Of a stretch of DNA of 64,000 bases, positions 52,957 to 61,600 are shown piece after piece. The DNA is from Candidatus Butyricimonas faecavium. GTDB taxonomy: Bacteria > Bacteroidota > Bacteroidia > Bacteroidales > Marinifilaceae. The stretch spans positions 1-64,000 of the forward strand of contig CALUKD010000014.1 of the NCBI GenBank assembly GCA_944321125.1, written 5' to 3'. The number at the start of each line of letters is the position of its first letter. Within the stretch, counting starts at the first letter, position 1. The notes under the pieces were generated by a model. That model saw only the letters and a list, made by a program, of their open reading frames with translations, did not search any database and had not been told where the DNA came from. The position numbers were made by a program, and so were the translations under genes.

Positions 52957-53702
52957 AAGAGTTTTAAATTAAAAATACCGTGTATTCCAATTTTGTCGTC
53001 CTTGATGCAAATGGCAGCAAGGATGTCCTTTGTTTTTCCAATCTTTTCGATGCAGGGGGCAACATCATCTGTTGTTTGGATCTCGTTGGCAAAAGCCGTG
53101 GCATACGTGTCGGCTAAAGTACAGTCTTTACAGATAATCATGACAGCATCTGCTTTCCCGAAACTTAGGGAGGGGCCCACGGTTCCAGATGAAGTACAAA
53201 TTCCCAAAGGGGCTTGGTCAGCCTGGATGGTGAACCCCACTTTTTCCGATAGGGGAGATGTGCCGGCAAACACGGCTATATCAATGTCTTTTTGAATGTC
53301 CGCATAGATGTCTCCACCATTCTCCACGATGATTTCCCGTACCCTGTATTTGTCTTTGATTTCCTGTCCTATTCGACGTGCAACTGCCCCGGCGACCCCA
53401 CTCATCGGGCCGATACCGGATTTTCTGGCCATCTCCGACATCTCTTGAAAAATAGTTGGAGCTTCCGTTTTTGCTTCGTAGGAAACGAGTGACGTGGAGT
53501 AATCCGGATCATTTTGCAGATAAGTATCCATGTCTTTCCGCAATGTTTGGATTCGAGATTCTGTAAATGCGGGTATACTTTCTTGGAAAGAGGCTTGATC
53601 TATTCCGATCCATAAGTCAGTCTCTTTGTAGGCGACCGTAAAAGAATGCCAACGTTCTTTCTGTAAATGCTCCCGATATGTACGATTTTTGTACTCAATC
53701 AT
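52941..53702 (-). CDS. UPF0280 (COG2122, ApbE-like) protein of homocysteine synthesis
   Basis: About 253 residues from the ATG at 53702; an extended in-frame start at 53780 would add 26 residues from repeat-rich DNA. The fold is ApbE-like: GIGPMSGVAGAVARRIGQE, EIIVENGGDIYADIQ, GICTSSGTVGPSLSFGKAD. In methanogens and sulfate reducers, COG2122 proteins assist sulfide-dependent homocysteine formation with DUF39 and NIL-ferredoxin proteins. The three genes are contiguous here, which strongly supports that role. Confidence 0.85.
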   Translation of the reverse strand: MIEYKNRTYREHLQKERWHSFTVAYKETDLWIGIDQASFQESIPAFTESRIQTLRKDMDTYLQNDPDYSTSLVSYEAKTEAPTIFQEMSEMARKSGIGPMSGVAGAVARRIGQEIKDKYRVREIIVENGGDIYADIQKDIDIAVFAGTSPLSEKVGFTIQADQAPLGICTSSGTVGPSLSFGKADAVMIICKDCTLADTYATAFANEIQTTDDVAPCIEKIGKTKDILAAICIKDDKIGIHGIFNLKLFHSKL

Positions 53703-53814
53703 AACCGAACTGATTTTAAATTTTAGATTTCTACCCGCAAAATCCACTTTTTTAATTGTAAATTGTAATTTGTAAATCAATTAATTGGGTCTTTCATTTC
53801 CAATTTTCAATAGT

Positions 53815-54237
53815 TTAGTAACTTTCCGAGTTACTGAATTCAATCTTAAAAAGTTTTAGTGGGCAAGCTTTTAAGCATAATTTGCAAGCGATGCATTTTT
53901 CGGGATTGAATTGTAGTTTCCAATCGGGGGCCTCGATAGTTAAAGCATGTGAGAAACAAGCCGAAGCGCAGTTACCACAGTTGATACATCGGGATTCATC
54001 GTAAGATATTTTGCTGGATACCGGACTTACGGTTACCCCATTATCATTTAAAAAAGCAATAGCCTGTTCTATTCTCAAGGGATCCGCATCCATCTCAATC
54101 AAGAGTGATCCGGTTTTTCCGGGTTGAATCTCTGCTTTTAGGATATTTACTTTTACATCATAGATACGAATTAAGTCGTATGTCAAAGGTCTGTCTGTTG
54201 CGTCAACCGGGAAGGTTAATATTACTTTTTTAGTCAT
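53815..54237 (-). CDS. NIL domain-4Fe-4S ferredoxin of homocysteine synthesis
   Basis: A 140-residue protein: an N-terminal NIL domain (about 1-75, a ligand-binding fold known from methionine transporters) fused to two 4Fe-4S motifs, RCINCGNCASACF and KCIACKLCLKACP. It is the electron-carrier part of the anaerobic homocysteine pathway in which DUF39 uses sulfide and aspartate semialdehyde. It lies between the DUF39 and UPF0280 genes. No signal peptide. Confidence 0.9.
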   Translation of the reverse strand: MTKKVILTFPVDATDRPLTYDLIRIYDVKVNILKAEIQPGKTGSLLIEMDADPLRIEQAIAFLNDNGVTVSPVSSKISYDESRCINCGNCASACFSHALTIEAPDWKLQFNPEKCIACKLCLKACPLKLFKIEFSNSESY

Positions 54238-54244
54238 AGCTATT

Positions 54245-54275
54245 TACCAATTTTAGATTTGATGATTTTAAATTC
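54245..54275. repeat. AT-rich repeat between DUF39 and NIL-ferredoxin genes
   Basis: AATTTTAGATTTGATGATTTTAAATTCCAG is close to AATTTTAGATTTTAAATTCCAG at 62303-62324. Confidence 0.5.
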
Positions 54276-54297
54276 CAGCTGCATGAGTTGGTACATT

Positions 54298-55443
54298 TCA
54301 TTTTTCAATTTCCTGCAGTCCTTTTAGTGAGGTTCCTGTTGGCATGGGGCGAACGGGTTCCGTGAGCAGGAAGTTTCCATTTTGAATCCATGATTTTAGA
54401 ATCTCGGCGATTTGACGGGCTTTTGACAGGCTGGCAACTGGAGCCGTTTTGATTTTATGACCGTTAACCTCAATCTCTCCACTTTGTAAGGCTGCATAAT
54501 TTGTTTTACCTAAGATCTTATTTCCGTCTCCATAATCGACAACCGTGGTTTCTATTTGTTCATTTCGGATAGACACTCTCCGGGCAAGGTCTTCATCCAG
54601 AATTGGAATAGGTATGCCGATGCCGACAAACATGCTCACTCCATATTTCTCGTAATAAACTCCTCTTAGAAATTCCGTACTCATGTTCTTCAAATCACCG
54701 ATCACGGCGATTGTACGGGCGTTGCTGGTAGGAATACCGTATTCGTTTATTTCTTTCGTAGAGTGGAATTGTGTTCCGTTCCAAGTGACGTATCCTTCCG
54801 TTCCACAAAGAAAAATGCGAGTTCCCAAACCGATCGTACGACATTCCGGATCATTCAGTAGGGGGGATAATTCTCCGGCCGTACTATAAGAAGCATTCCT
54901 TAATTTAGGTAACAAGGTTCCCATGTACGTGTATTTGATTTTATCCGTGGAATTGGTGGCCACGTTATAATTTTGGTAGGCATTTCTGGGATTATATAGG
55001 ATGGCCTCGTTAATCGTATCTTTGGTGATAATCGTTTTGATATGTTTCCTAGGATAACAATCCGTACCTTTTCCCCAAGCTTCCAAAGTGATTTCTTTAC
55101 CTGCAATTAAATCTTCTATGATATGGGCTCCTCCATAACTGGGGTTTTCCGGGTTGCAGTCAGTTGCACCCACGTAGGTGTCCACGGCAGCTAGTCCACC
55201 GCTAACACGGATCCCGTTCAATTCGATTTTCTCCATGCGAATTGGAGGATTAGCATGTCCGAAGTTTAGGAAAGCCCCGGAAGAACACATTGCCCCAAAA
55301 GTAGCCGTGGTCACGACATCTACTTTCTCCGCAATCTCTTTGGGAGAGAGTGTTTTTGCCACTTCTGATACTTCTTCGGCTGTTAACACGACAGCCGTAC
55401 CTTTTTTGATTTTATCGTTTATTTCTGCGTATGTTTTAGCCAT
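54298..55443 (-). CDS. DUF39 (COG1900) homocysteine biosynthesis protein
   Basis: A 381-residue protein from the ATG at 55443; an in-frame start 12 bp earlier (55455) is less likely. Key Cys residues occupy conserved places: Cys53 in ATFGAMCSSG and Cys129 in GTDCYPRKH; GGAHIIEDLI and GTRIFLCGTEGYV are also typical. Homologues in Methanosarcina and Desulfovibrio convert aspartate semialdehyde and sulfide to homocysteine. It is the first structural gene after the SAM riboswitch and leader ORF. No CBS domains are fused, unlike the archaeal form. Confidence 0.93.
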   Translation of the reverse strand: MAKTYAEINDKIKKGTAVVLTAEEVSEVAKTLSPKEIAEKVDVVTTATFGAMCSSGAFLNFGHANPPIRMEKIELNGIRVSGGLAAVDTYVGATDCNPENPSYGGAHIIEDLIAGKEITLEAWGKGTDCYPRKHIKTIITKDTINEAILYNPRNAYQNYNVATNSTDKIKYTYMGTLLPKLRNASYSTAGELSPLLNDPECRTIGLGTRIFLCGTEGYVTWNGTQFHSTKEINEYGIPTSNARTIAVIGDLKNMSTEFLRGVYYEKYGVSMFVGIGIPIPILDEDLARRVSIRNEQIETTVVDYGDGNKILGKTNYAALQSGEIEVNGHKIKTAPVASLSKARQIAEILKSWIQNGNFLLTEPVRPMPTGTSLKGLQEIEK

Positions 55444-55674
55444 GATCTTGTACAATTTTTTTATGGATAAATTGTTTGTTGATGATTTTTTATATAATAA
55501 TTGCCTTGCAATTAATTGATTACTAGATGTGATCGAAAATTGTATGTGTATTTTTATTCACACGGTTTACAATTGAAACCGATTTGTGTAATCCCAAAAA
55601 TCACATCATGATTTTCCTATCAAAACTTAGGAATCAAAAAAATCTAAAATAAAAAGTCCGGGGTGTAAAAGATA

Positions 55675-55782
55675 TTAGCGCATGCAGCGCATACGCATAG
55701 ACATGGCGATAGAATGAATGAAAAGGATACTGCAATTTGTAGTGCAATAAATGCTGTTTTGTTTTGTTGTTTCTGTTTTCAT
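55675..55782 (-). CDS. Met-rich leader peptide ORF
   Basis: A 35-codon ORF begins 14 nt after the 3' edge of the SAM riboswitch, with AAAG in front of the ATG. It starts MKTETTKQNS and ends AMSMRMRCMR, so four of the last nine codons are ATG and one is Cys. The end and stop codon overlap GCGC-containing short hairpins. That composition is what a methionine (or sulfur amino acid) attenuation peptide would have. The distance to the DUF39 start is 231 bp, enough for regulatory structures. Real translation is inferred. Confidence 0.55.
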   Translation of the reverse strand: MKTETTKQNSIYCTTNCSILFIHSIAMSMRMRCMR

Positions 55783-55796
55783 TTTCTTTCAGCTTA

Positions 55797-55900
55797 AATT
55801 ATAACTCCTGGTTCTCAGGTCGGGTTTTGGCACCTTGCAAGAAGCCTTGCAGGTTGTCGGAGTTTCCATGAGCCCGTTCTCTCGACTCCTCTTTATAATT
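55797..55900 (-). promoter_or_regulatory. SAM-I (S-box) riboswitch of the methionine operon
   Basis: The reverse strand matches the S-box core: AAGAGGAGTCGAGAGAAC, then GGGCTCATGGAAACTCCG, CAACCTGCAAGGCTTCTTGC, AAGGTGCCAAAACCCG and GAGAACCAGG. The closing stem P1 is AATTATAA (at 55900) with TTATAATT (at 55797). SAM binding lowers expression in this family. No T-rich intrinsic terminator follows P1 directly; the Met-rich ORF starts 14 nt later, so output could act on it. Confidence 0.93.
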
Positions 55901-56040
55901 CAAACAATCCTCACAGATTGCATTGATTGGGACAAAGGAAAACAGAATAAATGAATAATACAAGTAATCTCCAGATTTTTTTTTAGGTATCGTATGTTTT
56001 ACTTCGTTCCAAGGTTTGCTTTTCTCTTATGTATATGAAA

Positions 56041-56073
56041 TTTTTTCCTTTTATTTAAAATAAAAGGAAAAAA
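56041..56073 (-). terminator. Terminator after the PorT-like gene
   Basis: 13-bp stem TTTTTTCCTTTTA / TAAAAGGAAAAAA with a 7-nt loop, 18 bp past the stop on the reverse strand. Confidence 0.7.
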
Positions 56074-56091
56074 GAAACATAAATTCATTTT

Positions 56092-56640
56092 TTAGATAAT
56101 CTTGAATCCCAGTGTTAAATTCCATGATTTGGGAGCTTTCACCCCATCCCCGAATTTTTTTAATCCGAATTCGTAATCGATATCAAAAGTTACTTTCCAT
56201 ACATCAACTCCGGCTCCGATTTTTCCATTCCACATCATTTTGTCCGTATTGAAATCACTTTTTAAATCTTTGGTCACAAAGGATGCAACGGGACCTGCAA
56301 ATCCACGTAATTTGAACACGGGGAGTTTAAGGATGTTATATCCAACCATAACGGGGATATCTATGGAACTGTATTTGAATTTCCCAATAGAACCGATTTC
56401 ACCATTGATTTTACTTTCTTTATGAGCAAAGTTTAGGGCTGGTTCGAGGTAAATACTTCCTAGGTTGATGCGAGCAAAAGCTCCAATCATATATCCCCCG
56501 TGGGAATCTACTTTATATTCTTTTGCTTTGATTTTTGCATCATTCCAACCGCCATGAATACCGATATTAATAGGTAAGGATTGAGCCATAGAGGTTAAAC
56601 CGATAAGGCTGAAGAAAGCTAAAATTACTAATTTTTTCAT
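56092..56640 (-). CDS. Outer-membrane beta-barrel protein (PorT-like family)
   Basis: A 182-residue eight-stranded barrel from the ATG at 56640 (MKKLVILAFF signal, cleaved near SMAQS). An in-frame start at 56673 would overlap the methyltransferase gene. Strand-like repeats with alternating hydrophobics such as GGYMIGAFARINLGSIYLEPAL and SIDIPVMVGYNIL are typical of outer membrane beta-barrel family OMP_b-brl_2. The C-terminal residue pattern SWNLTLGFKII fits barrel insertion. Ligand and function are unknown. Confidence 0.8.
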   Translation of the reverse strand: MKKLVILAFFSLIGLTSMAQSLPINIGIHGGWNDAKIKAKEYKVDSHGGYMIGAFARINLGSIYLEPALNFAHKESKINGEIGSIGKFKYSSIDIPVMVGYNILKLPVFKLRGFAGPVASFVTKDLKSDFNTDKMMWNGKIGAGVDVWKVTFDIDYEFGLKKFGDGVKAPKSWNLTLGFKII

Positions 56641-56656
56641 ACTGTCCTTTTTTGTT

Positions 56657-57445
56657 TTAAGTAATTGATTCATTTATATTATATTCAATTCGTTTGAATT
56701 CCGAAAGGATAATACCGGTAGCAACACCCACGTTTAGGGATTCTGTCGAATAAAGACTGTGTGCAAAGCTGGGAATCGTTATTTTGTGGTTTACTAGTTG
56801 TTCGATTCCCGCAGAGATCCCGTTTCCCTCGTTTCCCATGACGATAAATCCCTTGGTTTGGAGATGCATCCGGTAGATATTTTCTCCTTCTAGAAATGTC
56901 CCGTAACAGGGAAAATCCGGGCTCGAGAACTGGGGGATAAAATCAACAAGATCCAAGTAAAAAACGTTCACCCGGAATATTGCACCCATGCTTGCTTGAA
57001 CGGATTTCGGGTTAAAAATGTTTGCACAATCGTGGTCACAAAATATGTTGCGGATACCGAACCAATCGCAGACCCGAAGAATCGTGCCTATGTTACCCGG
57101 GTCTTGAATACCATTGAGAACCACTGATAGCGAGTCTTTTATCTCATCCGGGTTGTATGTTCTGACGGGGATTTCAGCTAGTGCAATGACTTCCGGCAGA
57201 GATTTAAAATTGGAGATACGTCCCATCTCAATTTCGTTTACCTCGATCGTGTTGTATCTTTTCACGTGTTGTGGATTACTTTCGATCCACGAAGGCCGGG
57301 CTATCAATGAATCTATTTTCATGTCTGAAAGGAGTAATTCCTGTACCAGTTTATTTCCTTCTACCTTGTATAAATTATATTTTTCCCTGAATTTCTTTTT
57401 TTCAAGGTTTTGAATTACATTTGTTAGGTGTTTGCTAAGCATCAT
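56657..57445 (-). CDS. TrmH/SpoU family RNA 2'-O-methyltransferase
   Basis: A 262-residue SPOUT-knot methyltransferase. The N-terminal substrate-binding part has KYNLYKVEGNKLVQELL. The knot motifs are NGIQDPGNIGTILRVCDWFG, NPKSVQASMGAIFRV, VMGNEGNGIS and SLNVGVATGIILSEF. It 2'-O-methylates rRNA or tRNA; the exact site cannot be assigned. It is divergent from the tamL gene with only 62 bp between start codons. Confidence 0.93.
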   Translation of the reverse strand: MMLSKHLTNVIQNLEKKKFREKYNLYKVEGNKLVQELLLSDMKIDSLIARPSWIESNPQHVKRYNTIEVNEIEMGRISNFKSLPEVIALAEIPVRTYNPDEIKDSLSVVLNGIQDPGNIGTILRVCDWFGIRNIFCDHDCANIFNPKSVQASMGAIFRVNVFYLDLVDFIPQFSSPDFPCYGTFLEGENIYRMHLQTKGFIVMGNEGNGISAGIEQLVNHKITIPSFAHSLYSTESLNVGVATGIILSEFKRIEYNINESIT

Positions 57446-57476
57446 TTTTTAAGCTTGCTGATTAAAATTAAAAACA

Positions 57477-57484
57477 CAAACATA
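57477..57484 (-). promoter_or_regulatory. -7 box of the TrmH-family gene
   Basis: TATGTTTG on the reverse strand, 32 bp upstream of the start codon. It lies in the 62-bp divergent gap with tamL. Confidence 0.45.
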
Positions 57485-57507
57485 GTATTTTTTTGAGATT
57501 TTTGAGC

Positions 57508-59832
57508 ATGCGGGTAGCGTACAAGATAAGTTTTATTTTTTTTATATTCTTCATTTTTTATTCGTGTTCACCGACGAAGTACGTCGGGAAAGATGAGTAT
57601 TTGTTGGATCGAGTGAAGGTGAAAGTAGATGATTATAAGCTTAATCGGTCTGATTTGAAACGGAATATCCGGCAAAAACCGAATACCCGTATTTTAGGGG
57701 TTGCCCGGTTTCATCTAGGATTATATAATTTAAGTGGAAAGAATGAAAAAAGAAAATTTAACCAATGGTTACGACGTATTGGGGAGGCTCCCGTTATTTA
57801 TGATCCTTTCATGACGCAACGAAGTGCCAGCCAGATTGAATTATATCTCCATAATAAAGGTTTTTATGATGCGCAAGTGATGGATACCATTTTTTACAAG
57901 AAAAAGAAAGCACTTGTGGAATATCACGTGAAGGTAGGGCCTGTTACCCGGATTCAGGATGTGAAATTTGATGATAGAAGAGGAGGATGGGAAAACCTGA
58001 TTGCAGAGGAAAGTGGGTTGATGGCTAATTTCCGTCGGGATACGGTGAATACACTTTTGGAGGAAAATGCGCCATTGGATCTTGATGTGCTGGATGACGA
58101 ACGGGAACGCATTACGAAAATGCTTCGGGAAAAGGGATATTTTAATTTTTCAAAGAATTTTATTCAGTTTTTTGCTGATACGACAAGTGCAGCAAAAGAG
58201 AATATGGCCAAAGTTTTCGTACGAGTGGTTGAGAATGCCGTGGATAGTAATGCTTATAGGCGTTATTTTGTGCGGAATATCAGTGTGAATTTTGATTATG
58301 ATCCGATGCTAACGGCGGAACAGGTTGATTCCACGTATAATACATTGTATTATAATGGTTATAATATCCTGTACAAAGATAAGTTAAAGATAAAGCCTAA
58401 AATGATCATAGAAACCATTCAGTTGCAACGGATGGAATTGTACGATGCCCGTAGGGTAATTGATACTTACGTGCGATTACAGGCTCTGAATCTTTTTAAG
58501 ATGGTGAATATCGATTTTAAAGAAGTGGAATCGGATGGCGACGTGAAAGCTTTGGATTGTGTGATCCAGTTGTCACCAGTGAAGAGGCAGTCTTACAACG
58601 TGTTTTTGGAGGGTACGCATAATTCCGGAAATATGGGAGTGGGAGGTAATTTTACTTATAACCATCGTAACGTGTTCCGTGCGGGGGAAAATATTTCAGC
58701 TAGTATTTGGGGAAGTTTAAGGAAAGAACAGGTCAATGGGGAAGGGAAAATATTTAATACTTCAGAAATTGGAGCCGAATTGAAGCTTGTGACTCCGCAG
58801 TTTTGGATGCCATTTTTCAAGATGAAAGATTTCCGGCGGAATTATGCCCCGAAAACTTCGATTTCTTTTTCGTATAGTTATGAATATACCCCGTATTATA
58901 CTCGTTCGATTGCTAACGCCCGTTTCGGTTATTTATGGCGGAAAGCAAATAAGAAGTGGCGGTATAATTTTGATTTGATCGATCTGAATTATGTGTTAAT
59001 GAAGGATGTGGATCAGAATTTTATTGAAGGCTTGAGAAATGAATATATTAAAAATGCCTATACGGATCACATGATCCTTTCTGCTGTTTTCTCTGCAACT
59101 TACACGGATCAACAAGTGAACGTGAAAACGGAGAATTATAGTTATTTTCGAGTAAACACGGAAACTTCGGGGAACTTCCTTTCTGTCATAGATGGGATTG
59201 CCGGGAGTAAAAGTTCTGTGGGTGGAACTTTGGATGAAAAATATTATAAAATTTTCGGGGTAAGATATGCGCAATTCGTGAAGGCGGATGCGGAATATCG
59301 TTATAATTGGTATATTAACCGGGCGAATTCGTTAGTAGGACGTCTTTTCGTGGGATGTGGTTACCCGTATGGAAACATGAAGGTATTACCCTTTGAGGAG
59401 GCGTATTACGGGGGCGGGGCAAATGACATTCGGGCTTGGCAGGCTAGAACATTAGGTCCCGGTTCTTATTTGGCCACGGAGAAATACCCGAATAGTGTGG
59501 GGGATTTTAAATTGGCGGGAAATATTGAATATCGCTTCAAGTTGATTTGGTTGTTGGAGGGGGCGTTGTTCGTGGATGCCGGAAACGTGTGGAATATTAA
59601 CCCGAAAGAGAACCGTTCTGGGGCAAAATTGAATTATAATTTCTTTAATCAGATAGCCATTGGGACGGGAGCAGGGTTAAGGTTAAATGCTAATTTCTTT
59701 TTATTACGTTTTGATTTGGGAATTAAGGTTAAAGACCCTTCAATGCCTAAGGGGAATCGTTTTGTGTTGTTTGATTCACGGGGAGGATTTCGGCGGTCAG
59801 TGTTTAACGTGGCGATAGGGTACCCGTTCTAG
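57508..59832 (+). CDS. TamL-type BamA/TamA family outer membrane lipoprotein
   Basis: About 774 residues from the ATG at 57508 (an in-frame TTG at 57493 is unlikely). A lipobox (FYSCSPTKYV) replaces the usual signal cleavage, as in Bacteroidota TamL. POTRA-like repeats span about 30-340 (FYDAQVMDTIFYKKKKALVE; ERITKMLREKGYF), followed by a 16-strand Omp85 barrel with the LGPGSYLATEKYPNSVGDF region and C-terminal strand FRRSVFNVAIGYPF. It would insert proteins into the outer membrane with TamB; no tamB gene is in this window. Confidence 0.88.
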   Translation: MRVAYKISFIFFIFFIFYSCSPTKYVGKDEYLLDRVKVKVDDYKLNRSDLKRNIRQKPNTRILGVARFHLGLYNLSGKNEKRKFNQWLRRIGEAPVIYDPFMTQRSASQIELYLHNKGFYDAQVMDTIFYKKKKALVEYHVKVGPVTRIQDVKFDDRRGGWENLIAEESGLMANFRRDTVNTLLEENAPLDLDVLDDERERITKMLREKGYFNFSKNFIQFFADTTSAAKENMAKVFVRVVENAVDSNAYRRYFVRNISVNFDYDPMLTAEQVDSTYNTLYYNGYNILYKDKLKIKPKMIIETIQLQRMELYDARRVIDTYVRLQALNLFKMVNIDFKEVESDGDVKALDCVIQLSPVKRQSYNVFLEGTHNSGNMGVGGNFTYNHRNVFRAGENISASIWGSLRKEQVNGEGKIFNTSEIGAELKLVTPQFWMPFFKMKDFRRNYAPKTSISFSYSYEYTPYYTRSIANARFGYLWRKANKKWRYNFDLIDLNYVLMKDVDQNFIEGLRNEYIKNAYTDHMILSAVFSATYTDQQVNVKTENYSYFRVNTETSGNFLSVIDGIAGSKSSVGGTLDEKYYKIFGVRYAQFVKADAEYRYNWYINRANSLVGRLFVGCGYPYGNMKVLPFEEAYYGGGANDIRAWQARTLGPGSYLATEKYPNSVGDFKLAGNIEYRFKLIWLLEGALFVDAGNVWNINPKENRSGAKLNYNFFNQIAIGTGAGLRLNANFFLLRFDLGIKVKDPSMPKGNRFVLFDSRGGFRRSVFNVAIGYPF

Positions 59833-59835
59833 GAG

Positions 59836-59905
59836 ATAAAAAACTAGAAACTAAAGGCTAAAAACTAAAAGACAATGTCAAAGTTGGAAGCGTAAATCAT
59901 AAACT
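59836..59905. repeat. AT-rich intergenic repeats after tamL
   Basis: AAAAACTAGAAACTAAAGGCTAAAAACTAAAAG is built from CTAAA units and resembles 48301-48325; TAAATCATAAACTTAATT follows at 59893. Confidence 0.5.
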
Positions 59906-59994
59906 TAATTAAGGGTTGATTATTTTAGAAATAATGCTGATATTTGAACATAGCTTTTATCTCTTGGTTTTAATTTTTAATTAATACATATATC

Positions 59995-60939
59995 GTGGTT
60001 ACACAAATAGTTGTATACTTATCTTTGTTGTTGCAAATAGTTGCGATGGGATTTGCGATCAGTTTGTTTAAGCGGACGAAGTTCAATGCCGCTTGGATTT
60101 TGATTTCAACGGGCTTTTTCTTAATGACGATTTACCGGGCTATAGAATTAGTTCCCTCAATGCACCGGGGAGAGTCGGAGGAATTGTATCAGACGAAAGT
60201 GTGGTTGTCATTTGTTATTTCGTTAGCCTTTGCTATCGGGGCATTTTATATACGAAAAGTATTCCAGTTTTTACGTCGGTTGGATGGTATACGGAGTGAA
60301 ACAGAAAAAAGGGTGCTATCGGCTGTTATCCGTACTGAGGAGCAGGAGCGCCAGCGTTTTGCCAAGGAATTACATGACGGGTTAGGGCCTTTATTAAGTG
60401 TTATAAAAATGTTGCTTTCCGGTTTCGAGGAAAAGAATGCGCCGGAGGTAAACGATAAGATCAAGGGGAACTTGAAGCAAGCTGTTGATGAAGCAATCAC
60501 AAGTGTACGGGAGATTTCGGCCAATATTAGTCCTCATATATTGAACAATTTCGGTTTAAGGGATGCTACAGAGTCATTTATTAAAAAATTGCGTCCAGCT
60601 GAGGGGATTAGTATAAATTTTAAAACAAATATTGATAATCGTCGTTTTATATATAACGTGGAAGTGATCATGTATCGGGTGATTTGCGAGTTGATCAATA
60701 ACACGTTGCGACATGCTAATGCCAGTAAAATCGACATTGACTTGCAGTTGCAGGGCGATATTTTGTACTTGGAATACGAGGATAATGGCATGGGTTTTGA
60801 CGTGAAACAAGCCGAAAGTGACGGTGGGATGGGATTGAGTAATATGCAGTACAGGTTGAATTCGGGAAATGGAGATATTAAAATTTCCAGCGAGTCGGGT
60901 CGGGGAATGATTGCCAGGGCTTTTATAAAGTGTAAGTAA
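59995..60939 (+). CDS. Membrane sensor histidine kinase (NarX/LiaS-like, HisKA_3)
   Basis: A 314-residue kinase with a GTG start (no better ATG; the next Met is inside a helix). Three hydrophobic helices (about 4-24, 32-50, 68-88) form the sensor. HisKA_3 phospho-acceptor His127 lies in EEQERQRFAKELHDGLGPLL, and the ATPase domain has the N-box ELINNTLRHANA and the G-box GMGLSNMQYRL. It pairs with the response regulator 11 bp downstream. The signal is unknown. Confidence 0.92.
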   Translation: MVTQIVVYLSLLLQIVAMGFAISLFKRTKFNAAWILISTGFFLMTIYRAIELVPSMHRGESEELYQTKVWLSFVISLAFAIGAFYIRKVFQFLRRLDGIRSETEKRVLSAVIRTEEQERQRFAKELHDGLGPLLSVIKMLLSGFEEKNAPEVNDKIKGNLKQAVDEAITSVREISANISPHILNNFGLRDATESFIKKLRPAEGISINFKTNIDNRRFIYNVEVIMYRVICELINNTLRHANASKIDIDLQLQGDILYLEYEDNGMGFDVKQAESDGGMGLSNMQYRLNSGNGDIKISSESGRGMIARAFIKCK

Positions 60940-60949
60940 ATCTTGTTTT

Positions 60950-61600
60950 ATGGATAAATTGAGAATATATCTGGTGGATGACCACAAATTGTTCCGAGAG
61001 GGATTGAAGTTATTACTTTCGACTCAGGATTTTGTTCGACATATTTACGAGGCTTCGAACGGGAAGGAATTTATTGAAAATTTGTCGTTTGTTGATTGTG
61101 ATGTCGTGTTGATGGATATAGAGATGCCGGAGATGAATGGTATTGATGCCACGATCGAGGCGATGAAGATGAAACCCGATTTGAAGATTATTGTTCTTTC
61201 TATGTACGGGGACGAGCAGTATTATTACAAGATGATTGATGCGGGGGCAAAGGGGTTCTTGTTGAAGAACTCGGGAATCGATAAGGTGGTAACGGCTATT
61301 CAAAAGGTGGCGGAAGGGGAGAGTTTTTTCTCGGAAGAGTTATTGGTGAATATTTTGAATAATATGCGTGACAACAAAAGCGAAACGCCGGAAACTGTGG
61401 ATAATGATATTTCGGAACGGGAGTTGGAGATTTTATATCACGTGTGTAAAGGATTGTCAAATCAAGAGATTGCGGACGAATTGTTTATCAGCAAACGTAC
61501 TGTAGACAAGCACCGGGCAAATTTGCTTAGTAAGACAGGATGTCGGAATACGGCGGCCTTGGTGATGTATGCAATTAAAAATAATATTATTAAGATATAG
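60950..61600 (+). CDS. NarL/LuxR-family response regulator
   Basis: A 216-residue regulator: receiver domain with acidic pair Asp10/Asp11 and phospho-acceptor Asp56 in LMDIEMP, then a LuxR-type HTH (about 150-210) with LSNQEIADELFISKRTVDKH. It is the partner of the kinase immediately upstream. The next gene starts in the same transcript at the next base after the stop. Confidence 0.95.
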   Translation: MDKLRIYLVDDHKLFREGLKLLLSTQDFVRHIYEASNGKEFIENLSFVDCDVVLMDIEMPEMNGIDATIEAMKMKPDLKIIVLSMYGDEQYYYKMIDAGAKGFLLKNSGIDKVVTAIQKVAEGESFFSEELLVNILNNMRDNKSETPETVDNDISERELEILYHVCKGLSNQEIADELFISKRTVDKHRANLLSKTGCRNTAALVMYAIKNNIIKI

